From contig NZ_OVCN01000023.1 of assembly GCF_900406815.1 (NCBI RefSeq), positions 1 through 51,615 of the forward strand: a stretch of DNA of 51,615 nt. Reading direction: 5' to 3'. Shown here one piece after another: positions 26,791-35,179 of this stretch. Source of the DNA: Acinetobacter haemolyticus. Lineage in GTDB: Bacteria; Pseudomonadota; Gammaproteobacteria; Pseudomonadales; Moraxellaceae. Every line of letters begins with the position of its first letter. Position 1 is the first letter of the stretch. The translations under genes and the position numbers were made by a program. The notes under the pieces are model-generated. The model was not told the origin of the DNA and did no database searches. It worked only from the letters and a program-made list of their open reading frames with translations.

Positions 26791-28506
26791 GTGATAAACG
26801 AAGCTGAAGAATTGGAGTATAGAGCTGACCATATGACTCTGGATGAGCTGGAACGCATTACAGCTGAAACAAAATTTTATGGAAATGTGGTAAACAAATT
26901 GTTAGCGCGTGGCTCTAAATTAATTGTTGGGCCTCGTGGCGTAGGCAAAACACACCATATGAGAATTGCGTTCAAGCAATCGATTAATCATAAGACAGGA
27001 CCATTGCCTATCTATATTAGTTTTTCAAAATATTTAAGATTAGAACCTTTAAAAAATAAGACCTCTATAGCGATCCAATATTTTCATTGTTGGGTGTTAT
27101 CCAAAATATTATTAGGAGTTAAAGATACTTTAACAATTGGTAACTTTGATAGTTCTTCTGTCAATGAATTATTAATTGAAATTGATTGGGAAAAGCTACA
27201 GTTATTTTGTGAACAAATTGAAAAACAACAAACTCGTGATTGGCAAAATACTTTATTAGATAGTATATCTGTTGACAAAGTTTCTAATTTTATCGAAAAA
27301 GCACTTTTTATTACTAACAGAAAGCATGCGATTCTTTTATGTGATGATGCGGCATTAGTATTAACTAAAGATTACATGTTCGAATTTTTTGATATTTTTA
27401 GATCTTTAAAATCTTCAAAAATTTCTCCTAAAGCCTCTGTCTATCCAAACACTGAATTTGGTCCAAGATTTCACATTGGGCAAGATGCAGAAAGTATTTC
27501 TTGTTGGCCTTCTATAACTGATAATGAATATGAAAAACTATTTGAAGATATTTATCAAAAAAGATACAGTACTAAATTAAAGGAAGATATAAAAAAGTGT
27601 TTTATGTATACAGCCTTTGGTATACCAAGAGCATTCATAAACTTGATAAATCAATACAATCTTAATAATAGTAAAGGACAACAAAACCAAGTAAATACTG
27701 TTTTGATTAAGCAGTCTGAAGTGATATTAGAAGAATTTTTATCATTAGCAACTAAACAACCTCAATATAAATTTTATGTACAAGCTGGTTATGATCTTTT
27801 CAATAAAGTTATAGCGACGATGGTAAAGGAAAACAAAGAAGCCTTAGTCAAAAAAGAGCAACAATTTTTTTTGGGAATACTTAAAGATCATGATGATGGT
27901 AAGAAGCTAACTAAAGATTTAAAAATTATCACTCGACTATTAGAAGAAACTGGATTATTAGCTAGAGCTGGTGAAGTTAAGCATGGAAATAGTTCAACTG
28001 GTAAACCTAGAGTTTATGAACGTTTCATACCTCATTTTACTTTACTTATTAAAGAGGGTGGTTATCAACTAGGGCGAGCATCTCTAAGTAGTAATTTTGC
28101 TGAATATGTAAGCTATCCAAAAGAAAAACACCCGTGTAGAAAAAATTCATTTGCTGAATTTCTAGATGCAACAGAATTAGAAAAGCTATCACTTGATCTT
28201 CCTCCATGTGGAAAATGCGGGAATCCACGAAGTGATATTGCTCAACGATTTTGTATGTACTGTGGAAGTGAGTTAGTTAACAAATCTACCTTTGAGGAGC
28301 TAGTTTCAAGAAAAATAGAGGATCTTCCTTTGTCTGCATGGTTGAAAAGTAAAATTATCCAAGAAACTGGAATTGAAACAGTTGCAGATATTATTTTTGA
28401 AACCAATCCCACTCAGGAGTTACGTAAAGCTAAAGGTGTGGGAGAAAAAAGAGCATTAAAAATTATCGAAGAAGCGACTAAGGATATTGAGGAATTTTTA
28501 TACTAA
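26791..28506 (+). CDS. P-loop ATPase with zinc ribbon and helix-hairpin-helix, putative defence regulator
   Basis: A 571 aa protein I cannot assign to a named family. The Walker A motif GPRGVGKT is at residues 47-54 and Walker B-like ILLCDDAA at 181-188. A middle helical region follows, with FGIPRAFINLINQYN suggesting an AAA/ORC-like lid. A four-Cys zinc ribbon (C473, C476, C488, C491) and a C-terminal helix-hairpin-helix (about 543-562, KAKGVGEKRALKIIEEA) would bind nucleic acid. The frame starts at GTG or an equivalent codon at 26791, preceded by AAAGGA. Its stop overlaps the ATG of the HEPN gene by one base, so the two products are made together. The likely role is nucleic-acid sensing that controls the HEPN effector; this is inferred. 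Confidence 0.7.
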   Translation: MINEAEELEYRADHMTLDELERITAETKFYGNVVNKLLARGSKLIVGPRGVGKTHHMRIAFKQSINHKTGPLPIYISFSKYLRLEPLKNKTSIAIQYFHCWVLSKILLGVKDTLTIGNFDSSSVNELLIEIDWEKLQLFCEQIEKQQTRDWQNTLLDSISVDKVSNFIEKALFITNRKHAILLCDDAALVLTKDYMFEFFDIFRSLKSSKISPKASVYPNTEFGPRFHIGQDAESISCWPSITDNEYEKLFEDIYQKRYSTKLKEDIKKCFMYTAFGIPRAFINLINQYNLNNSKGQQNQVNTVLIKQSEVILEEFLSLATKQPQYKFYVQAGYDLFNKVIATMVKENKEALVKKEQQFFLGILKDHDDGKKLTKDLKIITRLLEETGLLARAGEVKHGNSSTGKPRVYERFIPHFTLLIKEGGYQLGRASLSSNFAEYVSYPKEKHPCRKNSFAEFLDATELEKLSLDLPPCGKCGNPRSDIAQRFCMYCGSELVNKSTFEELVSRKIEDLPLSAWLKSKIIQETGIETVADIIFETNPTQELRKAKGVGEKRALKIIEEATKDIEEFLY

Positions 28507-29402
28507 TGGCTAGCAAGTCAAAGAAAACATTGCCCTACTTTAAAGTCAATGGAAATACAATATCAGTTCAGTTAGATACTTCAACTCTTTTTAATAACTC
28601 TCAGGAGCTTACAGCATCTCCTATTGACATTTATATTAATAGGAATAAGTATTTCTTAATGAAATTAGGGCTTATAGAAAGAAGTGGCATTATTACAAAT
28701 CATGATTCAAATGATATTGATATATATAATTTATTCTTATTAGGATTAGTATCTAATGTTGAATCTTACTTTAGAAGAGTAATACGTGAAATTATATTAG
28801 CCGATCAAACTTCATATGATAAATGTTTAGAACAGTCCTTAACATATGCAGCTGCCATTCATCATACTAATGAGCTATTGCCTGAAGCATTATTGGAACA
28901 TTGCAGCTTCATTTCATTTGAAAATATTAAATCTACAATAAACACTTTTACAGGACTGTCCTTTGGTGGGCAATCTATCGAAGAAACTGAAGTTAGAGAG
29001 AGTATTTTTCTTTTTGAGCAATTATGCCAATTAAGACATTGTATTGTTCACAGAGCAGGTCTTTTAGGTTCTAAAAATGCTATTAAATTAGGTTTAAATA
29101 CTCACAAAGCTTTTTTTGAAAAGCCTATATGCTTAGATTTAAACTTCTTACAAGAAGCTAGCACTATATGCCTCAATTGCGTAAAAAGCTTTAATACATT
29201 TGCATTTAACACATTGATTAATAGATACATTAAAAACAATAAAGGCAATATAACTTGGAACTATACAACAGATAGAAAATGGTTTAGTAAATACTACAAA
29301 TTACTTTCTTCTGAAGAAATTAATAGTGATTTATTTCAGCAAGGTGAAAAGATATATAATGCAAAAGAAATCTATGACTCATTAAGAGTTTACTATACAT
29401 AG
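28506..29402 (+). CDS. HEPN-domain protein, putative RNase effector
   Basis: A 298 aa, mostly helical protein. Residues 177-182 (RHCIVH, within QLRHCIVHRAG) form the R-x4-H motif of HEPN ribonucleases, preceded by a helix with VESYFRRVIREI that resembles the RiboL-PSP/MAE_28990-type HEPN entry. HEPN proteins act as RNA-cleaving toxins or effectors in many abortive-infection and toxin-antitoxin systems. Start overlaps the stop of the ATPase gene (TAATG), indicating translational coupling. The motif call is from the sequence; toxicity and target are inferred. Confidence 0.7.
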   Translation: MASKSKKTLPYFKVNGNTISVQLDTSTLFNNSQELTASPIDIYINRNKYFLMKLGLIERSGIITNHDSNDIDIYNLFLLGLVSNVESYFRRVIREIILADQTSYDKCLEQSLTYAAAIHHTNELLPEALLEHCSFISFENIKSTINTFTGLSFGGQSIEETEVRESIFLFEQLCQLRHCIVHRAGLLGSKNAIKLGLNTHKAFFEKPICLDLNFLQEASTICLNCVKSFNTFAFNTLINRYIKNNKGNITWNYTTDRKWFSKYYKLLSSEEINSDLFQQGEKIYNAKEIYDSLRVYYT

Positions 29403-29424
29403 ATTTAATTTAAAGCATACAACC

Positions 29425-29460
29425 TATAAGATATCATTTTAATAAAAATGATATCTTATA
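29425..29460. terminator. Perfect 16-bp hairpin after the ATPase-HEPN unit
   Basis: TATAAGATATCATTTT is followed after AATA by its exact inverted copy. It lies 22 bases past the HEPN stop. The stem is all A/T plus two G/C pairs, ending in TATTAG, so it may serve as a terminator or an RNA 3'-end stabiliser. Confidence 0.55.
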
Positions 29461-29556
29461 TTAGCTCAAAATATAACAGAATTTCTTAACTGTTAATTAA
29501 TTTTTAGGGATTTTATTTTATAATATTTCAACCAATTATATAATCATTGCATGATT

Positions 29557-29576
29557 GATTGATTAATTAATCAATC
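29557..29576. repeat. 20-bp perfect palindrome over a stop codon
   Basis: GATTGATTAA followed by TTAATCAATC overlaps the last codons and stop of the 649 aa gene. No T-run follows on the minus strand; it could be a processing hairpin or chance in AT-rich DNA. Confidence 0.35.
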
Positions 29577-31516
29577 TTAAAAAACTCTCTTAAATGTTTA
29601 AATAAAAAAGGATAAACAGTTGGCTGTTTATGTCGAATATGGAAAGCCTCCATCATCCTCAACAACTCGTTTGGTACCTCATCTGCATCAGTGACAATAC
29701 GTCGTATACGACAAAATTTTGGAACTGATTTAACGTTATCTTTATCACCGACAAAGTATAGTTTTTCTTCTTCACTATAAAACAAACCTAATGATGCCTC
29801 GATATAACCACTATCTTGGGCTTTAAGAGAAGCACCTAGTCTCAATCCTTTTTCTAAGGCAACCCAATCAAAAAAAGATTGCATACTGCCTTTATAAGCA
29901 ATTTTATTGGTTGGGTTACCAAAAATTTCTTTCTTACCAAAAACCTCTAATAATGGATTTTGTTTTAATAAATCACCTAACTTCGACACTACCAATTCTT
30001 TATTCGTTAAATCAATTAAGTCATACTCTAATAAATTTAAGAACTCAGTCACCCACTCCCGTTGAATCCCCTTATCATAGCCAGCATCAAGTTCCTTCAT
30101 AATCTGGGCTAATTCAGCAAAATTTGGTAGCGCAATATACTTGGTTTCCTCTATGAGATAAGTCTCTTGATTGTCAAGATCTACAATCAAGAGCTCTTTA
30201 TCAGTCATTAACTTTGGTAAATTTAACAAGTATTCTTGTACATCCATTGAGTTAAGTTTAGCAAAGGTCAACTCGCCTTGATGACTGCTGACTGTAAAAT
30301 AAGACTCTTCAATATCTTTAGGTCTTTTACAAACAATGAATAACCAGTTGCCAACTGGTGTAAGTAATTTCAATCTACGTGATACTACTTCCCACTTAAC
30401 AAGCAGTTCTTTCTTACAGGCCTCATAAGTTGTTTTAACTAACTCACCATTCTTTAATAAAGTATCGGGATAAGCAGATTGAATAATAATAGTATCGCTT
30501 GCTCTTAATTGCTGATAAGGATCTATCTGCCCAGAATCTTCATAAAACTCTTTAGAATGATGAACTGCCAAATTGAATGCCTCATCATCCACTTCATTTG
30601 ATAGGTGTACAGTGATACCATCTGCAATAAATGCTGCTTGTAAAGGTGCTATATCAATTTCTGTCAAATTAATCAGATTCATTCTTTTTTGCTTAAGCAG
30701 CTCATCAATAGCCTGATAAGTTTCCTTTACATTCGTATCTTTAAATCGAACACGATACTCTGAACTTAATTGATCAAATTGTATTGAGAGATATTTTTCT
30801 AAATACTTTTCTACATCACTCATAAAGAGCGCAAGAATACCCGCTTTCGTATTCCAAAACTTAGATGGATTCTTTGTATCCAAAGAAACTACATCACTTC
30901 TCATTCTTTTGCTGCGATGGGCCTTTTTTATAAACTCGCCATGTTTGGATCGATTCATCGATTGCGACCATCTATCAAACTTAAATCGAGGTAAATGTGT
31001 ACAATCTCCATATAGCTCACCTTGAGCATTCGTATGATAAGTGATAGGAGTGAAAGTAGCTCCATCAATTTTCAAAACTAAATGCCCTTGTTCCTGCTCT
31101 ATTTTTATCTCAAAGGTTCTAATAACCTCAGTGCCACGAATATTCTCAATATCTGATAAGTAATAGAGCCCAACTCCTTCACAAGATTGCGTGTTCCCTG
31201 ATAGATAAGGCAAGGCACCAATAAGGAGTTTTGCACAATGGTACGAATTTAAATCAATTGGGATAACTGGCGCTACTGCAAAATGAGGATTGTCTAGCTT
31301 ATATCGATGTTCTTTATGAACTAAAGCATAGTAAGCTCCCTTACCAGCATTACACAATGACAATGGCGTGATTTCTTTATAAATCGTGTTAATCACTTGT
31401 CCATAATGCTGTTTTCCACCCAAATCACTCGTAATTTTTAAGACTGTAAAGTCTTTTGACATCATGACCTGATCCAATTTGAGATCAATACGATTTACAA
31501 GAATTCCATCATTCAA
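29567..31516 (-). CDS. Unknown 649 aa protein, last gene of the five-gene operon
   Basis: I do not recognise this protein. It has no membrane segment, no Walker motif and no obvious nuclease motif. The N-terminal 220 residues look beta-rich (e.g. TFEIKIEQEQGHLVLKIDG) with a basic stretch around 188-205 (RSKHGEFIKKAHRSKRMRSD); the rest is mixed alpha/beta. The frame starts at a TTG at 31516 with GGGAG 8 bases upstream. It starts 12 bases after the helicase-nuclease gene, so it is likely its functional partner. It could be a DNA-binding or specificity subunit, or a very divergent PIWI-like protein; both ideas are untested. Confidence 0.75.
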   Translation of the reverse strand: MNDGILVNRIDLKLDQVMMSKDFTVLKITSDLGGKQHYGQVINTIYKEITPLSLCNAGKGAYYALVHKEHRYKLDNPHFAVAPVIPIDLNSYHCAKLLIGALPYLSGNTQSCEGVGLYYLSDIENIRGTEVIRTFEIKIEQEQGHLVLKIDGATFTPITYHTNAQGELYGDCTHLPRFKFDRWSQSMNRSKHGEFIKKAHRSKRMRSDVVSLDTKNPSKFWNTKAGILALFMSDVEKYLEKYLSIQFDQLSSEYRVRFKDTNVKETYQAIDELLKQKRMNLINLTEIDIAPLQAAFIADGITVHLSNEVDDEAFNLAVHHSKEFYEDSGQIDPYQQLRASDTIIIQSAYPDTLLKNGELVKTTYEACKKELLVKWEVVSRRLKLLTPVGNWLFIVCKRPKDIEESYFTVSSHQGELTFAKLNSMDVQEYLLNLPKLMTDKELLIVDLDNQETYLIEETKYIALPNFAELAQIMKELDAGYDKGIQREWVTEFLNLLEYDLIDLTNKELVVSKLGDLLKQNPLLEVFGKKEIFGNPTNKIAYKGSMQSFFDWVALEKGLRLGASLKAQDSGYIEASLGLFYSEEEKLYFVGDKDNVKSVPKFCRIRRIVTDADEVPNELLRMMEAFHIRHKQPTVYPFLFKHLREFFKID

Positions 31517-31528
31517 CTTTCATCTCCC

Positions 31529-34500
31529 TTAATTCAACATCCAACGAGCAAGTTCAGTGATTGCATTTATATTGACCTGTCCACTCAATTCATCGAGTAA
31601 ATTAGGGATAGTCATAATTGATGCCTGAGTTCTATCTTCAATATATTTAAAATTTTCATCAAAGAATAATATTGGCTCTTCATTACTTCTAAAAATATTA
31701 CAAATGACGAGTCTATCAATATGCAATTCACGCAATTTATAAATTGTTTTGAGCATATCCACCTTTTGTTCTTCTTGTGAGATGGCTCGCCTTGCTGACA
31801 AATCCCAGTATTTAAAATCAATAAATATTTTCTTGTCCCGAAATGTTAGAATAGAATCAAATTTCTCAAACTGGTCACCTTTGATATCCTCTAATTGGAA
31901 ACCGTGTTTGACAAGTACAGCCTTACCTGCTTCTTCACCTAGAGCACCAAGATAGATATTTGTGTACATTTGAGGTGTCAGAATGTACCTCGCTCCTTTA
32001 AGCCACTCCGTGCAAAATTCATTTTCGACACTCTCAAAATACTCACGAATATCTTTATTCTTCATTAAAACTGGTAAGCGTGAATTTGACTCACTGATCA
32101 GCCTAATAGGAGATTCTAGATTTTCAAAGAACACATAGCTATTGGTTTTAAATTCTTCTTTCGGTGCAAAATACTCATATTCATCAAGAGTTGGAGAATC
32201 TATGTAATACTCACGATTCTTTATCGGTGCTGTGATAAAGGTTGGATTCTTGAGTACGAATTGTCTTAATGTTTTCCAGTCCTGCTCATATTCATTATCT
32301 AACTTATGATTTATACGCTCAAGTAGACTTTGAATTTTGCTATATGATCTACCCGAGTGCAATATTGCTAGATTTTTCTGTCTACGAAGCTGACGACTGA
32401 TTGTTGTACTAATTGGGGGCACCATAGTACGTGCATACTCAACTAATGCTTTATATTCATGTGAAAACAATACACTTGACCGAGTATCATTTGCCAATAA
32501 AGTGACTAACTCACAATCTACTGCAATATAAATAGTTTCCCTTTTAATTGCAGTACGTGCTGTTCGGCCAACAGTTTGCTCTATCATGCGGTAAGTAGCA
32601 TGCAAGTAATCATCAGATTTATGGTAATGATTTTTTTTTATAGCTTGGCAAGCATTATATAAATCACTATTACCTATTACTTCATTGACCCAAATGTGGG
32701 CTTGATGAGGTGATATAGCCCCCACCTCCTGCAACCCCATTGCATTACTTAATAGCAGCAATCTATCACTAGTTTTACTTTCCTGAGAACCATTTACGGA
32801 TATTAAATTCGTAGGTTCCTCCAAATACATATAGTCAATATCTGTACGATTAGCTTCACGTATCCCTACATGCCTTAATGTATTATTTTCTAGTTTAGAA
32901 TCAAATTGATAATCTGGATTCTTACCTGAAGACATCGTTTGGTAGGTAGTTAATACAATAACTTTACCCGGTCGGGTTTCTAAATGTTTAATCACTTCCT
33001 CATCAAACTTACCTTGCTTCAAATAGTTTGCATCAACACCAGAAACTAACTTGGTCACAATGCCTGTCATTTGCTCCAAGTTTTTGACATACCAGTGTAG
33101 AAAAGGTGTGAGAGATACCTTAATACTACGATTAAGCATCCCAACCATATAACGATTATTCTTTGTATTTATAAATGCTGATATCGCTTGGCATAACTTG
33201 CTTAGCCATCTAAGAGGGAAATCATAATCAGAGTAATCCTCCCCAAAAAGCTGCTTATAGAGTACATTTTCAATACGTGCCTGGGGATTCCATTGATGGA
33301 TTAAAGTCTTAATATAGGCTCGATCATTAGTGATTTGTATTATTGAGATATCAACCGCAGCCTGAGTATAATTTCTTTCACGCTGATAATAATCATGGAT
33401 CACATCTCTTTGAAACTGAGTTAAATCAACATATTGTGTGCCTAGACTTTCTTTTAAATAACGAATATCAAAATTATGTACAACACTTCCACATTCGGCT
33501 GTAGCACTAACTCCTAAAATATGGCAGCCTGACTCCACCCATGATGCCAACATACCTGTAGGTGTAACATTGAAGCCATGATGTTTGAACATCACTGAAT
33601 CCTGTGACTCGGGTAGACGATCAATTTCCGTCATTTTAATACCCCGAGTATGGAAATTTGCTGCACTTTTCCGATCACTACGCTGATGGCCAACAAGATA
33701 ATTCAAATGCTGATTCAGTTGTCCCTGTAATGCATGTAAATTTAACTGATCCAGAATACTTGAAATCACCTGAGTAGAAGTTAAATTCCGAGATACTTGC
33801 TCGGATGGGAGTCTTGATAAATTCTTCCGATAGAGTTCTTCAGCTTCACGAACAAGATACTGAAACTCTCGATTAACAAGCCTTTCTAACTTTCCCACGA
33901 ATTTTGGGAAATCCGACTCCTCTCTTTCTTCTTCAAAATGATGCTTTAGCGCAATTTCATGCTGTAGATGCTTCTGATTCAAGCTGAATTTCAAAAGTCC
34001 ATTTACGTTTGTGTTATGTGTTGTTAATTTATCACTAAATAAAAGTACCTGTTTTTTTTCTTTCGTTAAACTTTGATGAATATCAAAACTATGACGAAGC
34101 TGATATGTTTCAAAAAAATCCTGAACTTTTTTTAAATATGGTTCAAAAAGTTGGGCTATTCCATCATATTGAAGCTTTGAGCAAAGCTGATGTTCTTTCA
34201 TATTTGAATGAACTGTACGTATCGTTGCAAGTAAATCAATTTCATTAGCAGCTACAAGATGTGTCAGAATTTCATGGTGTTGCCTATCCACCTCATCAAT
34301 GATGAGTATATTTTCTGACAGGTCACGTGTAGGATGAAATTTCCCTATTGATTGCTGTAAACCATACAAAAACTTTTTAGTCGTCATAAAGACAATACGA
34401 GTTATACCAACTTCTAAAGTCACACCGGGTATAAGCAACTTAAGAAGGTTTGTATTTTTTTCATTTAACTGAATTGGCTTATCACCTGTTTGAACGTTCT

Positions 34501-35140
34501 GAATGTGTCGTATTATGGAGGAATAACATTTCTGAGCCGACTCTATCAAACGTTCTGATAGAACTTTCTTAAAAGGAAGTTCTTTTAATGTACTTAAAAT
34601 AGTTTGTTCAGATTTTAGATTCTTGATTTCATTAAGTAGAGATGTATTTTTTGTTATAGAAAATAGATCCAATAACTGATCTAAAGCTCTTTCATTATTA
34701 TTGAGCATATCCAGCAATGATCTTGAGTTTGCAGGAGCATACAGCACCCTTTCCTTAACAATATCTTTTTGGGTCTGGCTGAGATAATCAGTCTCATCAA
34801 TACTTTTCATTAAGCTATTAAAAGCATCAAAGACATTATCAACCGCATTCGTAATGTAGTAGCAATATCGAGGCTTATAGTTTTCCCCGAGCACTACTTC
34901 ATTCCTAATATCATCTAGTAATACTTTCAGAATAAGCGACAATGTGTTGTATGTTTTCCCTACGCCCGTTGGAAAAGCGATTGGCATAAAACATCCAGTT
35001 TTTCCCTCAAGAACGTTTTCTTGGTAGAAAGCTTTATTCAATAAATCAAAAATAGGATTTGACTTGTTAATTTCTATAGGCTGAAAATCTGCGAATGCTT
35101 GACAAACTTTTTTATGACGGGCTATGTTAATATTGTGCAT
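31529..35140 (-). CDS. SF2 helicase fused to a C-terminal PD-(D/E)XK-like nuclease domain
   Basis: A 1203 aa protein. The helicase part has motif I PTGVGKT (57-63), motif II DEVD (282-285), motif III SAT (545-547) and motif VI QTVGRTART (855-863), with long insertions between II and III; Cas3- and DinG-like helicases show a similar spread. The C-terminus (about 1065-1130) has a restriction-endonuclease-like core: GALGEEAGKAVL, FDSI with Asp1095, then FIDFKYW with Asp1108 and Lys1110. A helicase-nuclease fusion of this kind would unwind and cut DNA. It follows the Lhr-like helicase gene by 39 bases and precedes the unknown 649 aa gene by 12, in one operon. Motifs are seen; the activity is inferred. 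Confidence 0.8.
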   Translation of the reverse strand: MHNINIARHKKVCQAFADFQPIEINKSNPIFDLLNKAFYQENVLEGKTGCFMPIAFPTGVGKTYNTLSLILKVLLDDIRNEVVLGENYKPRYCYYITNAVDNVFDAFNSLMKSIDETDYLSQTQKDIVKERVLYAPANSRSLLDMLNNNERALDQLLDLFSITKNTSLLNEIKNLKSEQTILSTLKELPFKKVLSERLIESAQKCYSSIIRHIQNVQTGDKPIQLNEKNTNLLKLLIPGVTLEVGITRIVFMTTKKFLYGLQQSIGKFHPTRDLSENILIIDEVDRQHHEILTHLVAANEIDLLATIRTVHSNMKEHQLCSKLQYDGIAQLFEPYLKKVQDFFETYQLRHSFDIHQSLTKEKKQVLLFSDKLTTHNTNVNGLLKFSLNQKHLQHEIALKHHFEEEREESDFPKFVGKLERLVNREFQYLVREAEELYRKNLSRLPSEQVSRNLTSTQVISSILDQLNLHALQGQLNQHLNYLVGHQRSDRKSAANFHTRGIKMTEIDRLPESQDSVMFKHHGFNVTPTGMLASWVESGCHILGVSATAECGSVVHNFDIRYLKESLGTQYVDLTQFQRDVIHDYYQRERNYTQAAVDISIIQITNDRAYIKTLIHQWNPQARIENVLYKQLFGEDYSDYDFPLRWLSKLCQAISAFINTKNNRYMVGMLNRSIKVSLTPFLHWYVKNLEQMTGIVTKLVSGVDANYLKQGKFDEEVIKHLETRPGKVIVLTTYQTMSSGKNPDYQFDSKLENNTLRHVGIREANRTDIDYMYLEEPTNLISVNGSQESKTSDRLLLLSNAMGLQEVGAISPHQAHIWVNEVIGNSDLYNACQAIKKNHYHKSDDYLHATYRMIEQTVGRTARTAIKRETIYIAVDCELVTLLANDTRSSVLFSHEYKALVEYARTMVPPISTTISRQLRRQKNLAILHSGRSYSKIQSLLERINHKLDNEYEQDWKTLRQFVLKNPTFITAPIKNREYYIDSPTLDEYEYFAPKEEFKTNSYVFFENLESPIRLISESNSRLPVLMKNKDIREYFESVENEFCTEWLKGARYILTPQMYTNIYLGALGEEAGKAVLVKHGFQLEDIKGDQFEKFDSILTFRDKKIFIDFKYWDLSARRAISQEEQKVDMLKTIYKLRELHIDRLVICNIFRSNEEPILFFDENFKYIEDRTQASIMTIPNLLDELSGQVNINAITELARWMLN

Positions 35141-35179
35141 TATCCTCTTCCCAAATTACATTCACTTAGATTAATCTAT

